The notes under the pieces: model-generated
The model's database searches: none
What the model was told of the DNA's origin: nothing
The model's input: only the letters and a program-made list of their open reading frames with translations
Assembly (NCBI RefSeq): GCF_963667685.1
Contig: NZ_OY763931.1
Coordinates: 744,001-808,000 of the forward strand
Origin: Maridesulfovibrio sp.
GTDB lineage: Bacteria > Desulfobacterota > Desulfovibrionia > Desulfovibrionales > Desulfovibrionaceae
Length of the DNA: 64,000 bases
Reading direction: 5' to 3'
Translations under genes and position numbers: made by a program
Shown: positions 1 through 9,479 of the stretch, one piece after another
Layout of the letters: the number at the start of each line of letters is the position of its first letter
How positions within the stretch are numbered: position 1 is the first letter of the stretch

Positions 1-2
1 AC

Positions 3-1490
3 AAAATCACCATTAATGAAATCGGCATCAAGGGCGAAATTCTGATGGAGAATGCCGGGCGTGAAGCCGTTTTCACCCTGCTTAAGGGCTATGGCGATGT
101 CTCCGGTGAAACTATTCTGATTATTGCCGGATCAGGCAACAACGGCGGAGATGGATTTGTCATGGGCCGAATGCTTGCTGATCTTGGTGCGGAGGTCCTG
201 ATTCTGCATACTGCGCCAAAAGGTGATTATAAAGGCGATGCCGGATACCATTTGAAAGTCGCAGCCCGTATGGGCGTAAATATGAAGTTTTTCCGGCCTA
301 CCGAAAACGTAGTGCTACCGGAAGCGGATATCATTATTGACGCTTTGCTGGGCACAGGATTTTCCGGTGAACTGAAACCTTTTGCCAAGGCGATTGTCGA
401 AGCGGTTAATGAGACTGACAGTTTTGTTTTTTCGGTGGACATTCCTTCCGGCCTAAACGGTCTGACCGGATACCCCCAGCCTGTTGCCGTTCAGGCACAC
501 ATGACAGTCACTTTTGAGGAAGCTAAAATCGGTCTTGCTTTGCCGCAGGCTGATGCTTACACAGGAACTTTAGTGGTCGCCCACATAGGTATTCCCAACG
601 AAGTCAAATACAAACACCCTGCTACACATAAACTGATTTCTGAAAATGCTCTGGAGTACATACCAACCCCATCTCCTGCCATGCATAAAGGCAATTCAGG
701 TCATGTGTTGCTGGTTGGCGCTTCCAGAGGATTGACCGGGGCCTTGCATCTAGCGGGGATTTCAGTCCTTCGTGCCGGTGCAGGGCTTGTGACTATGGCC
801 TGCCCGGAAGGACTCGCCTCGGAAGTCAAAGGCGGCAAACCTGAATTGATGACTATGGCGCTTGGTTCCGGCGATCAATGGAATGATCAGATGATCGGAG
901 AGCTGCTTGCCGAACTGGATAAATATGATGCTCTTGTCATCGGCCCGGGTCTTGGGCGCGACAAAGGAGCTCTTGATCTGGTGGAAGCTGTAGTCAGAAA
1001 TGGTTATCCACCAGCGGTTTTTGATGCTGACGCTCTGTTTGCTTTCGCCGAACGACCGCATCTCTTGGAATTGATAGATGAAAACACAATCATGACTCCT
1101 CATCCCGGTGAGATGGCCCGTATGGTCCATAGCTCAATCCCCGAAGTTGAAGCGGATCGCATTGGAACAGCCCGTAAATTCGCAACAGCAACCAAAACCC
1201 TGCTGGTTTTAAAAGGGGCCGGGACTATTATAGGCTGCCCGAACGGAGAAATTGCTGTCTCCCCTATTTCAGCTCCCAACCTTGCTGCAGCCGGTTCAGG
1301 TGATATTCTGGCCGGGATGTGCGGAGCTTTGCTGGCAAGAGGAATTCATCCTATGCAAAGTGCATGTATCGGGGTATACTGGCATGGACTGGCAGGACAA
1401 TATCTGTCTGAAAAATTTCCATATCGAGGAAACATAGCAACAGAAATAGCTGACATGCTCCCTCAAGTGCTCAAGGAGGAATTATGCTGA
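3..1490 (+). CDS. nnrD: Bifunctional NAD(P)H-hydrate epimerase/dehydratase, 5' end missing
   Basis: Repairs hydrated NADH/NADPH: the N-terminal NnrE-type domain epimerises the hydrate and the C-terminal NnrD domain dehydrates it with ADP or ATP. The frame is open from the first bases of the window, so the gene begins upstream; the internal ATG at 45 (MENAGR) is a conserved family motif and not the start. The N-terminal half (to about residue 215) has GNNGGDGFV and DALLGTGFSG. The C-terminal kinase-like half has GPGLGRDKG, TPHPGEMARM and GSGDILAGM, all typical of NnrD. The stop overlaps the start of the CBS gene (ATGCTGA), so the genes are probably translationally coupled. Family call is firm; only some 15-25 codons appear to be missing. 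Confidence 0.95.
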   Translation, partial: KITINEIGIKGEILMENAGREAVFTLLKGYGDVSGETILIIAGSGNNGGDGFVMGRMLADLGAEVLILHTAPKGDYKGDAGYHLKVAARMGVNMKFFRPTENVVLPEADIIIDALLGTGFSGELKPFAKAIVEAVNETDSFVFSVDIPSGLNGLTGYPQPVAVQAHMTVTFEEAKIGLALPQADAYTGTLVVAHIGIPNEVKYKHPATHKLISENALEYIPTPSPAMHKGNSGHVLLVGASRGLTGALHLAGISVLRAGAGLVTMACPEGLASEVKGGKPELMTMALGSGDQWNDQMIGELLAELDKYDALVIGPGLGRDKGALDLVEAVVRNGYPPAVFDADALFAFAERPHLLELIDENTIMTPHPGEMARMVHSSIPEVEADRIGTARKFATATKTLLVLKGAGTIIGCPNGEIAVSPISAPNLAAAGSGDILAGMCGALLARGIHPMQSACIGVYWHGLAGQYLSEKFPYRGNIATEIADMLPQVLKEELC

Positions 1491-1933
1491 AAGCCAAGGA
1501 CATTATGACATCCGGCGCCCTGACCCTCGAACCTGACAATGACGTTGCAACTGCAGCCAAGCTCATGCTTGAAAAACACCTTAATGGACTCCCCGTTGTG
1601 GACAAGGCCGGGAAACTTATCGGTGTTCTTTGTCAGAGCGATTTAGTGGCGCAGCAGAAGTCAATTTCCATGCCGTCTCTGTTCACCATTCTTGATGGTT
1701 TCATCTCTTTTTCTTCTAATGAAGAACTTGAGCGTGAAGTGAACAAAATTGCAGCCACCAAGGTTGAACACGCTATGACCCCTAATCCCGTAACTATTGG
1801 CCCTGATACCGAAATTGAAAAAATTGCCGACCTTATGGTTGAGAAAAAATTCTACACCCTGCCGGTAGTTGAAAACGGCAAGCTTGTCGGAGTTGTCGGC
1901 AAAGAAGATGTATTAAAGGTTTTAGCTAAGTAA
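1484..1933 (+). CDS. Two-CBS-domain protein
   Basis: A 149-residue protein made almost entirely of two CBS domains (about residues 5-60 and 92-148). Each carries the usual opening (KDIMTSGALTLEPD; VEHAMTPNPVTIGPD) and a GxLVGVVxxxDVL-type end. CBS pairs bind adenosine nucleotides and sense energy state; no catalytic domain is attached, so the partner is unknown. It overlaps nnrD by 7 bases and its stop overlaps the tsaE start (TAATG), so it sits in the middle of one operon. Position between a nucleotide-repair enzyme and tsaE gives no specific function. Confidence 0.9.
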   Translation: MLKAKDIMTSGALTLEPDNDVATAAKLMLEKHLNGLPVVDKAGKLIGVLCQSDLVAQQKSISMPSLFTILDGFISFSSNEELEREVNKIAATKVEHAMTPNPVTIGPDTEIEKIADLMVEKKFYTLPVVENGKLVGVVGKEDVLKVLAK

Positions 1934-2427
1934 TGAACAGTAATAAATTGATCATCAATCTGCCGGATGTAGAGGCGACCTTAAAGTTCGGCTCTACTCT
2001 GGCTTCTTTTTTTATGGAAACAAAAAAGCTGGTTCCTATTTTTCTGAACGGCGATCTTGGAGCAGGAAAAACAACATTTGTCAGGGCATTGGTTGAATCT
2101 TTTCCCGGTGCGCAAAACGCAGAAGTAAGCAGTCCAAGTTTCAATATTCTTAATATTTACCCAACAAAACCTCAGGTTGCGCATTTTGATCTCTACAGAC
2201 TTGAAGGTCAGACACCTGATGATGAATTTTTTGATTTATTAAGTGATAAAAAAACTTTGACAGTTGTAGAGTGGATTCAGTATCTGAATATTGAATTCTG
2301 GCCTGAAAGCGCATTGCTCTTCACTTGGACCCCTGCCGCATCCGGCAGAACAATAGAATTGACCCTGCATGGTTCAGCGACCTCCCTCTATGAAGAGCTT
2401 GCCTCATTTCTCAAGTCATTCCAATAA
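1933..2427 (+). CDS. tsaE: tRNA threonylcarbamoyladenosine biosynthesis ATPase TsaE
   Basis: ATPase of the TsaBDE complex that makes t6A37 in ANN-decoding tRNAs. The P-loop NGDLGAGKTTFVRAL is at about residues 38-52, followed by the family motif SSPSFNILNIY and later HFDLYRLEG and VVEWIQYL. At 164 residues it is the usual size. Its start overlaps the preceding stop by one base. The window also holds trmO (25452-25955), which methylates t6A, so two steps of the same modification are present though not linked. Confidence 0.95.
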   Translation: MNSNKLIINLPDVEATLKFGSTLASFFMETKKLVPIFLNGDLGAGKTTFVRALVESFPGAQNAEVSSPSFNILNIYPTKPQVAHFDLYRLEGQTPDDEFFDLLSDKKTLTVVEWIQYLNIEFWPESALLFTWTPAASGRTIELTLHGSATSLYEELASFLKSFQ

Positions 2428-2465
2428 GATCCGTTGAACTCATGTGGTAAGGAGATAATGTTCAG

Positions 2466-3704
2466 ATGAACATCGTAGTACAGAAATTCGGTGGAACCTC
2501 GGTCAGGAACCTCGAATGCATGAAGCAAGTACTGGAAAAAGTCATGGTGCCTTACGAAAAAGGCAACAAAGTTATCGTGGTCCTTTCTGCAATGGCCGGT
2601 GAAACAAACCGGTTAATTGATCTGGCATATGAATGGTCAGATGAACCGGACCTCGCAGAGATGGACTCCCTGGTATCCACCGGTGAACAGGTTTCCGTGG
2701 CACTGTTTTCCATGCTTCTTAAAGATCGTGGAATTAAAGCCCGTTCTCTATTGGGTTTCCAGGTTCCCATTAAAACAGATTCTCACTACTCACGTGCCCG
2801 TATCCTTGATATTGACCGCGAAAGAATCGAAGAAATGCTGCAAGAAAATGATATTCTGGTCATGGCCGGTTTTCAGGGCTGTGATGAAGGTAAACGAATT
2901 ACCACCCTTGGCCGCGGCGGTTCTGATACATCCGCAGTGGCCATGGCAGCGGCTATCGAGGCTGATGTCTGTGAAATTTTTACTGATGTTCCGGGTGTCT
3001 TCACTACTGATCCCAATATCTGTTCTCAGGCCCGCAAGCTGGATCATGTCTCTTACGACGAAATGCTTGAAATGGCCAGTATGGGCGCGAAAGTACTACA
3101 GATTCGTTCAGTTGAATTTGCCAAGAAATATAATGTTAAAGTTCATGTCCGCTCCACTTTTAGCGATGAGATCGGGACATACGTCACTCAGGAGGATAAA
3201 AATATGGAATCAGTTCTTGTTTCCGGAATTGCATATGACAAAGATCAGGCCCGCGTAACCCTAGCCAAGGTTAAAGACGTTCCGGGTGTATCCGCTACCT
3301 TGTTCACTCCTCTTGCTGAAGCAGGTATTCTGGTCGATATGATTGTCCAGAACCCCAGTCGTGACGGCCGGACTGACATGACTTTTACCATTCCCAGAGG
3401 CGATTTGAAGAAAACCCTCGAAATCATTGATTCCATCAAAGATTCCATGGGCGCTCAGGATATCCTTTACGATCAGAATGTTTGTAAGGTTTCTGTTATC
3501 GGTGTTGGTATGCGTAACCACTCCGGTGTTGCTTCCAAAGCGTTTCAGGCTCTTAGGGATGAAAATATCAATATTCTGATGATCAGCACATCCGAAATTA
3601 AGATTACCTGCCTTATTGAAGAAAAATACACCGAATTGGCAATAAGAACGCTCCATAACACGTTCGGTCTCGATAAGTCGGGGGCCGACGAAAACTCGCT
3701 CTAA
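2466..3704 (+). CDS. lysC: Aspartate kinase
   Basis: Phosphorylates aspartate, the first step towards lysine, threonine and methionine. The 412-residue protein begins with the kinase motif VVQKFGGTSV, has TTLGRGGSDTSAVA in the kinase domain, and ends with two ACT domains (about residues 265-405) that normally bind lysine or threonine for feedback inhibition. ATG at 2466 follows a GGAG box at 2450-2453. It precedes cimA by 3 bases, linking aspartate-family and isoleucine synthesis. No lysine riboswitch is visible in the 38-base gap upstream, so regulation is likely allosteric and operon-level. Confidence 0.97.
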   Translation: MNIVVQKFGGTSVRNLECMKQVLEKVMVPYEKGNKVIVVLSAMAGETNRLIDLAYEWSDEPDLAEMDSLVSTGEQVSVALFSMLLKDRGIKARSLLGFQVPIKTDSHYSRARILDIDRERIEEMLQENDILVMAGFQGCDEGKRITTLGRGGSDTSAVAMAAAIEADVCEIFTDVPGVFTTDPNICSQARKLDHVSYDEMLEMASMGAKVLQIRSVEFAKKYNVKVHVRSTFSDEIGTYVTQEDKNMESVLVSGIAYDKDQARVTLAKVKDVPGVSATLFTPLAEAGILVDMIVQNPSRDGRTDMTFTIPRGDLKKTLEIIDSIKDSMGAQDILYDQNVCKVSVIGVGMRNHSGVASKAFQALRDENINILMISTSEIKITCLIEEKYTELAIRTLHNTFGLDKSGADENSL

Positions 3705-3707
3705 GCA

Positions 3708-5309
3708 ATGAAACAAATAAAAATATACGACACCACACTGCGTGACGGGACCCAATCCGAAGAAATAAACTTAAGCGTACAAGATAAAGTGCGTATCACC
3801 CGCAAGCTGGACGACCTCGGCGTACATTACGTCGAGGGCGGCTGGCCCGGGTCCAATGCCACTGACAAGGAATTCTTTCAGGAAATCCAGAACTACGCTC
3901 TAAAAAACTGTAAAATATCCGCTTTCGGTTCAACTCACATGAACCGCCTTCTTCCTGAAAAGGATCCTAACCTGAACGCCCTGATCGATTCAGGCGCAAA
4001 AGCCATGTCTATTTTCGGTAAGACATGGGATTTCCACGCCACCAATGCACTTGGTGTTACCCTTGAACGAAATATAGAATTGATTAGTAACAGCATAGCT
4101 TACTTGCGCCCGCATGTTGAAGAGCTGTTCTTTGATGCCGAGCACTTCTTTGACGGCTTTAAATCCAATCCGGAATTTACCATCAACTGTCTTAAAGCTG
4201 CGCATAATGCCGGGGCAGATGTACTCATCCTCTGTGACACTAACGGCGGTTCCATGCCTGAAGAAGTCGCCGAGGCCTGCAAAGCTGTTAAAGAACAGAT
4301 TCCCGGCTGCCAGATAGGTATCCATGCCCACAACGATTGTGAGCTGGCAGTGGCCAACTCACTCACGGCTGTAAATAATGGTGCGATCCAGATTCAGGGA
4401 ACGATGAACGGATATGGAGAACGTTGCGGTAACGCCAACCTTTGCTCCATCATACCCAACCTTGAAATCAAGCTTGGATATGAGACCATCGGCGAAGCCA
4501 ATTTGATTAAGCTGAAGGAAACTTCCACCTATGTAACTGAAATAGCAAACCTGCGCCCTTTCCTGCGACAACCATTTGTAGGTCAGGCAGCTTTCGCGCA
4601 TAAAGGCGGAGTTCATGTAAGTGCGGTACTCAAAGATTCCACCAGCTACGAGCACATTGATCCCCTGCTCGTCGGAAACGACCGCCGGGTGTTGCTCTCT
4701 GACCTTTCCGGTAAGAGCAACGTGCTCTACAAGGCACAAAAGTATGGCTATGACCTTGATAAAAATGATCCTGCGGTTCAGACCATTCTGGCAGACATCA
4801 AGGAACGTGAATCCATTGGTTTTGAATACTCTGCGGCCGAAGCATCTTTTGAGCTGCTTTTTTTCAAAGCCATGGGCTGGTCCAAACGTTATTTCGAATT
4901 CATCAACTTTTTTGTAGTTGATGCTAAACGCAAAAATGATTCGGAACCATTTTCCGAAGCTACTGTTATTGTAAAAGTCCACGGTCAGGAAAATCATACG
5001 GCTGCTTCCGGTGAAGGTCCGGTTAACGCTCTTGACAAGGCGTTGCGCAAGGCTCTTGAGCCCTTCTATCCTTCCCTGAAACATGTTCGTTTACAGGACT
5101 TTAAGGTAAGAGTATTGTCTGGAGCTGTGCGTCAGGCTGCCGGCACAAGTTCTAATGTACGGCTGCTTATTGAATCCACTGACGGTAAAGACCAGTGGAC
5201 CACCATGGGAGTCAGCCACAACATTATTGAAGCAAGCTGGCAGGCCCTTGTGGACTCCATCAATTATAAGCTCTTCAAGGATGATCCTCAAAAATGGCCA
5301 TCGAGATAA
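3708..5309 (+). CDS. cimA: (R)-citramalate synthase
   Basis: Condenses pyruvate with acetyl-CoA to citramalate, giving the threonine-independent route to isoleucine. The 533-residue length and motifs fit the long CimA type: YDTTLRDGTQSEEINLS at the start of the HMGL-like TIM barrel, GIHAHNDCELAVANS, FAHKGGVHVSAV, and a C-terminal LeuA-type allosteric domain from about residue 400 (VIVKVHGQE, GPVNALDKALRKAL). It starts 3 bases after lysC. Isopropylmalate and homocitrate synthases are related, but length and sequence favour CimA. Confidence 0.95.
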   Translation: MKQIKIYDTTLRDGTQSEEINLSVQDKVRITRKLDDLGVHYVEGGWPGSNATDKEFFQEIQNYALKNCKISAFGSTHMNRLLPEKDPNLNALIDSGAKAMSIFGKTWDFHATNALGVTLERNIELISNSIAYLRPHVEELFFDAEHFFDGFKSNPEFTINCLKAAHNAGADVLILCDTNGGSMPEEVAEACKAVKEQIPGCQIGIHAHNDCELAVANSLTAVNNGAIQIQGTMNGYGERCGNANLCSIIPNLEIKLGYETIGEANLIKLKETSTYVTEIANLRPFLRQPFVGQAAFAHKGGVHVSAVLKDSTSYEHIDPLLVGNDRRVLLSDLSGKSNVLYKAQKYGYDLDKNDPAVQTILADIKERESIGFEYSAAEASFELLFFKAMGWSKRYFEFINFFVVDAKRKNDSEPFSEATVIVKVHGQENHTAASGEGPVNALDKALRKALEPFYPSLKHVRLQDFKVRVLSGAVRQAAGTSSNVRLLIESTDGKDQWTTMGVSHNIIEASWQALVDSINYKLFKDDPQKWPSR

Positions 5310-6133
5310 CAGGACAGTACACCGAACCGTGCAAGGTATCCGTACTTTGTGACAATGAACCCCTGAATGAAAACTTCGGTAGTGAGTGGGGGCTTTCCAT
5401 GGCTCTTGAGCTGCCCGGAAACGGATGCTGGCTCTGGGATTGCGGTGCAAGCCCGCTTTTTCTGAAGAATGCTGCCAAAATGGGAATTAAAGTGAATGAT
5501 GCCAAGGGCCTTGCATTAAGCCATGGACATTGGGATCACACCGGTGGTATGGACGCACTCATGAACACCGATTTTATCGGGCCTGTTTATGCACACCATG
5601 ATTTTGCCATCAAGAGATATTCCAGACGCGGTAATGGCGATTTCAGCGAAGCCTCTTTCCCCTGTGAATACCCTGGAACTATAATCGTGCGTGATCAAGT
5701 TGAGCTTGATGACGGGTTGTTCATGATTACAGAAATTCCTCGTCGGGAAGGGTTGTCCGAAGCAACTGAAGGGTTGTTTCTAGATCCTGAAATGACTGAG
5801 CCTGACCATGTTAAAGATGATGCTTTTTTGCTGCTTATGACCAACTCCGGTCCTGTTGTAGTTCTAGGTTGCTGTCATAGCGGTTTAGCGAACTCACTTT
5901 ATCATCTACGTGATCTGACAGGCTTGGATTCAGTCTATGCCGTTATCGGCGGTCTACATCTCTATCGTACCGGAGAATCTGAGCTTGAAAACACTGCAAA
6001 AGTAATAGAAGAATTCAACGTGCGGGAAATTGCAGCCGGGCATTGTACCGGAAGTAAGGGACTTGAATTCCTTAGGCAAAGGGTTTCCTGCAAAGTGTTA
6101 CAAATGGGGTCTGGTTCTGTATATAAATTCTAA
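5294..6133 (+). CDS. Metallo-beta-lactamase fold hydrolase
   Basis: A 279-residue metallo-beta-lactamase superfamily protein. The metal-binding motif HGHWDHTGG is at about residues 76-84, with further probable ligands in GCCHSGLANS and in GGLHLY/AAGHCTG near the C-terminus. The closest family I recognise is the archaeal/bacterial group annotated as 7,8-dihydropterin-6-yl-methyl-aminobenzene phosphate synthase-like proteins. That name is uncertain and the substrate is unknown. It overlaps cimA by 16 bases and ends the operon, followed by a strong terminator. Confidence 0.85.
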   Translation: MAIEITGQYTEPCKVSVLCDNEPLNENFGSEWGLSMALELPGNGCWLWDCGASPLFLKNAAKMGIKVNDAKGLALSHGHWDHTGGMDALMNTDFIGPVYAHHDFAIKRYSRRGNGDFSEASFPCEYPGTIIVRDQVELDDGLFMITEIPRREGLSEATEGLFLDPEMTEPDHVKDDAFLLLMTNSGPVVVLGCCHSGLANSLYHLRDLTGLDSVYAVIGGLHLYRTGESELENTAKVIEEFNVREIAAGHCTGSKGLEFLRQRVSCKVLQMGSGSVYKF

Positions 6134-6165
6134 TCAGGTTCCGCTGAGAATTACCCAGAAGACCT

Positions 6166-6203
6166 AAAAAGTCCCGCCGGCTAATGCTGGCGGGACTTTT
6201 TGT
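6166..6203 (+). terminator. Intrinsic terminator after the nnrD-MBL operon
   Basis: Stem GTCCCGCC / GGCGGGAC with a short loop, flanked by A and T runs. The T run follows the stem on the + strand; the A run before it may also let it serve the convergent GH57 gene. Confidence 0.9.
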
Positions 6204-6213
6204 ATAGTTAATT

Positions 6214-8445
6214 TTATAAATCAAAACCGAGTATTTTAGATAATTCTGGATCATTTTTGACAACAAGTGATTCATCCCAATAACAATTCTGAATTTTCCA
6301 CATATCAAGTGGAAGCTGTACTTGTTGTACACGTTCTAGAACTCCACACAGGTTTTCCCGAAGCGAAAATTCAGATCGAATCATAGAGCAGATCTGTCTA
6401 TTCAATTGTTCAACAAAATAATCCCGATCAGGATGATCCCTGCCTATCGATACAACAAATTCTAAAAATTCTTCAGAAATGTTGTCCCCAGAAAAAATAT
6501 AACTCCAAACCAGACCGGTCCATATTTTTTTCCAGTGTTGCTCAAGAGTATGGCGGGTCTGATAATCTTCAAAATCACCAAATAAAACAGGGCCACATCC
6601 TGAGTTCATAATCTGTGTTTGCCAAGCACTTTGCGCTACTCTTTGGACCCAAGAGATAGATATTGATTGTTTTTTCTTCCACGAAATATCATTCAGCGGG
6701 AAGTGTTCAATCTGCCCTCCCGGATGGCTGATCTCGACCGATCCGGTAAGAATCCGTTCAGCTTTATCCCATTTCCAGTTGAAATTTTTTATTTCTGATT
6801 CCAAATGCCATTTTATTTCAGCGCTTCCTCGAGCCATGATCATTGAACTATCACTAGTTTCTATATGTACAGAGACACCAGGCCAACTGATACGCCCCTC
6901 TTCTCCTGACTGAGGCAAGACACCTTCAACATAAAGACGACTCAAAGCCTGTCCAATCAAACTGCCGGGAGTTTCGCTCTGAGGTTTGATTTTATTATTC
7001 CAGATGTCGATAGCCGAACCGTATCGCTCCTCATTTGAATATGCCTCTCCCACAATGGACAGAAATTTTTCTTCCAGACCAATCAAGCCCGTCTCTTTTG
7101 CTAATTCAATGGCTCTCAAGGCAAAACCCATATTATTAACAGGTTCCAGACGAGCAAGGTCATCAAAAAACCACCCGCAACTGGCGAAGGATGAAAGTCC
7201 CCATTTTTGCATTGAAAGCAACTTCCAGCCGAAGTCAACATCCGGGCTGCTCTCTTCAACTTTAAAGTGATTGTCGAAGAAATCTTCTTCGGAAACAGAT
7301 CCGCTTAGCAGGGTTCCGTAATCAATTAAAGCTGCGCAGGGGTTTTTAAAAATTTTGTCGCCAAGATTGAAATAATGTGCGTCCAAAAGTTTTTTTATAG
7401 CGTCAAGACCTTCACGTAATGGCTTTCTCCACTGCTGATTCCAACCGGGATGTCCTCCAGTGCAACAACCGCAATCACTGCGCCAGCGTTCAATGCCATG
7501 ATAGCAGCTCCATGAAGAATTCTCGCGAATTTTAACTTTATATTTTGGTGGGTGCTGCTCAAGGTAAGCCCCATAATTCAGCAAAGAAAGCCCGTTGCGT
7601 TCCTCAATACCCTGGGATAAAACATACGCTAAAGCCATTTCTCCAAACGTTACGTGATGACCGTAAGTCTCACCGTCAGTGCCGATGGAAAGCAAACCTT
7701 CCGCGGAGACGCTAACAATCTTGTTCCAGAAATCATCACCGTTCTTGAGTAGTCCTTCATACGCGACGGCCTGTGAGACACTACCATCGTAAAAGAAAAT
7801 GGAAATGGTTTTTCCCGAGGGCAATTCAACAAGATAGGGTTCTTTAATATTGATCGAAAATTCATTAACTTCCTGCCAGTCATCTGAACCTATCTCAGCA
7901 ATAGCAGCAGCTTGCCGGGGAGCAAGTAAAGTAAAAGTGATATCGTGGTCTGCAAGAGTTTCGAGAGTTTCAGTATTACAAGCTGTCTCCGACAGCCACA
8001 TTCCTTCTGGCTTACGTTTAAAACGTGATTCAAAATCAGCAACGGCCCATGCAACTTCAACATCGCGGTCAAGATCCGAAGCAAGTGGCATAATTGCGTG
8101 GTGGTAAACCTGCGCTATGGCATTACCATGTCCCCAACGTTTTAAACTAAGGGCATCTCCTTCCAGTATTTTAGAATACAGCAAAGGTTCTGATCGTTCT
8201 ATCCAGCGGAATAAGGTCGGCCCAACATTAAAACTTATCCATTCATAGCAGTTGATTATATCAAATATGCCATCGCTGCCCATACGTCTGGCCCATGCCA
8301 GTGGAGCATAACTTTCGCGGCATATACGTTCATTCCAGTGACGAAAAGGGGCGGCACTCCCTTCCGGAAAAATCATATCCAGCCAAGGATCTTCTCTAGG
8401 AGGCTGATAAAAATGGCCATGGATGCACAAAAATTTAGCTGACAT
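6214..8445 (-). CDS. Glycoside hydrolase family 57 protein with DUF3536
   Basis: A 743-residue GH57-type protein, the fold of retaining alpha-glucan amylases and branching enzymes. The N-terminus CIHGHFYQPPREDPW is the hallmark of the DUF3536 GH57 subgroup. The catalytic barrel covers roughly residues 1-330 (IGTDGETYGHH near 255-265), and the rest is the DUF3536 region. No signal peptide is seen, so it is probably cytosolic and may act on glycogen-like alpha-glucan. It stands alone between a convergent operon and the tRNA array. Start ATG at 8445 follows a weak GAGGAAT box. Confidence 0.88.
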   Translation of the reverse strand: MSAKFLCIHGHFYQPPREDPWLDMIFPEGSAAPFRHWNERICRESYAPLAWARRMGSDGIFDIINCYEWISFNVGPTLFRWIERSEPLLYSKILEGDALSLKRWGHGNAIAQVYHHAIMPLASDLDRDVEVAWAVADFESRFKRKPEGMWLSETACNTETLETLADHDITFTLLAPRQAAAIAEIGSDDWQEVNEFSINIKEPYLVELPSGKTISIFFYDGSVSQAVAYEGLLKNGDDFWNKIVSVSAEGLLSIGTDGETYGHHVTFGEMALAYVLSQGIEERNGLSLLNYGAYLEQHPPKYKVKIRENSSWSCYHGIERWRSDCGCCTGGHPGWNQQWRKPLREGLDAIKKLLDAHYFNLGDKIFKNPCAALIDYGTLLSGSVSEEDFFDNHFKVEESSPDVDFGWKLLSMQKWGLSSFASCGWFFDDLARLEPVNNMGFALRAIELAKETGLIGLEEKFLSIVGEAYSNEERYGSAIDIWNNKIKPQSETPGSLIGQALSRLYVEGVLPQSGEEGRISWPGVSVHIETSDSSMIMARGSAEIKWHLESEIKNFNWKWDKAERILTGSVEISHPGGQIEHFPLNDISWKKKQSISISWVQRVAQSAWQTQIMNSGCGPVLFGDFEDYQTRHTLEQHWKKIWTGLVWSYIFSGDNISEEFLEFVVSIGRDHPDRDYFVEQLNRQICSMIRSEFSLRENLCGVLERVQQVQLPLDMWKIQNCYWDESLVVKNDPELSKILGFDL

Positions 8446-8553
8446 AAATTCCTCACAGTTTAATTACTATTACTGGAATACTATAACAGTTTGAAAATGA
8501 AATCCAACAAAAGCTAAATCCATAAAAGATATTAACATTAGGATCATAAACGC

Positions 8554-8587
8554 AAAAAGGGTTGAAGCTTTCGCTTCAACCCTTTCT
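8554..8587 (-). terminator. Terminator after tRNA-Leu copy 1
   Basis: Perfect stem AAAGGGTTGAAGC / GCTTCAACCCTTT with a 4-base loop and a T run on the minus strand. The same hairpin, with compensating changes, follows copies 2, 3 and 4. Confidence 0.9.
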
Positions 8588-8595
8588 TAGTTGCA

Positions 8596-8682
8596 TGGTG
8601 CCGAGGGGGGGATTCGAACCCCCACGGAATCTCTTCCACTGCCCCCTCAAGACAGCGTGTCTACCAATTCCACCACCTCGGC
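8596..8682 (-). tRNA. tRNA-Leu(GAG), copy 1
   Basis: 87 bases including encoded CCA. Acceptor GCCGAGG pairs with CCTCGGC; the anticodon arm is CTGTC-TTGAGGG-GGCAG with anticodon GAG. There is a long variable arm as in class II tRNAs and a GTTCGAA T-loop. It is the distal member of five near-identical genes between 8596 and 10411. Confidence 0.95.
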
Positions 8683-8719
8683 CTGAGGTGTTCTATATAA
8701 GAACGTCTCTGTGAAGAGG

Positions 8720-8748
8720 TGTTTACGTAAATCTTTAATGCTTTGCAA
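8720..8748 (-). promoter_or_regulatory. Promoter of tRNA-Leu copy 1
   Basis: Minus strand TTGCAA (8743-8748), 17-base spacer, TAAACA (8720-8725), about 37 bases before the tRNA. The same spacing and boxes recur before copies 2-4, which is the main support. Confidence 0.65.
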
Positions 8749-8750
8749 GA

Positions 8751-9025
8751 TGTTTTTTGAAATAATTTAAAAAGAAAATATCGCTATTTATCCAATATAA
8801 TCAGCTGACAAAGATCAAATTTCTTGATCGTAACATAACTCACATAATTGAAAGAGAATGCTCTTGCGAAGCGCTATCATAAACACCAATTTGCTCTAAA
8901 ATGCCATCCTACGCTGAGTACAATATTTATCGATGCCTGACTCACAATTGCCGTAAAAACCTAAGATAGCCACAAAAGAAGAGTTAGAATTTTAGACGCC
9001 AATTATACCTTATAGTAGTTCAGCT
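8751..9025. other. Gene-free spacer beside the tRNA-Leu array
   Basis: AT-rich stretch between the copy 1 promoter and the end of the acetyltransferase gene. I see no ORF with a credible start, no hairpin, and no match to the spacer repeated between the other tRNA copies. Confidence 0.6.
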
Positions 9026-9463
9026 TTAAACGTCCAACTCCAGATGAAGCAAAGGAAAAGGCTTCCCCTGTCCGTCAAATTCAGATCTTCCGACAACCTT
9101 GAACCCAATATGCTCGTAAAAGCCAAGTGCTTTTGGATTCTGCTCATTCACATCAACTTTATCCACTCCAAGTTGAGTAATGGCATAGCGACATAAGGTT
9201 GAACCGATACCTTGCCCCCTGCTCTCAGGTCGAATAAACAACATTTCCAGATTACCGTCGGCAATACCGCAAAATCCGAGAATCTCACCGAAATCATTTC
9301 GCACGCATTTCAATGTTACCGCATCAAAATATTGTTCAAGTATCAGAGGGCGTAAAAAATTTATATCTTCTTCTGATAGGAACTCATGGGTCGCCTGCAC
9401 AGAATTTTCCCAGACTTGGATCAATTCATCATAATCATTTTTACTCACATCTGTAATAAGCAT
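9026..9463 (-). CDS. GNAT-family N-acetyltransferase, YjaB-like
   Basis: A 145-residue GNAT acetyltransferase. The acetyl-CoA loop is in RPESRGQGIGSTL (about residues 79-91), followed by VNEQNPKALGFYEHIGFKVVGRSE. The N-terminal VWENSVQATHEFL and the C-terminal GKPFPLLHL resemble E. coli YjaB; the acceptor substrate is unknown. The reading frame extends upstream through tRNA-Leu copy 2, but the real start is the ATG at 9463, preceded by AAAGGAC just after that tRNA's terminator. It lies inside the tRNA array, so it is probably expressed by read-through from the copy 2 promoter. It is absent from the other spacers and looks like an insertion. Confidence 0.88.
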   Translation of the reverse strand: MLITDVSKNDYDELIQVWENSVQATHEFLSEEDINFLRPLILEQYFDAVTLKCVRNDFGEILGFCGIADGNLEMLFIRPESRGQGIGSTLCRYAITQLGVDKVDVNEQNPKALGFYEHIGFKVVGRSEFDGQGKPFPLLHLELDV

Positions 9464-9479
9464 AATTGTCCTTTTAAAT

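Noticed and set aside
2428-2465. Lysine riboswitch before lysC
   Set aside because: The gap is only 38 bases, far too short, and holds just an RBS.
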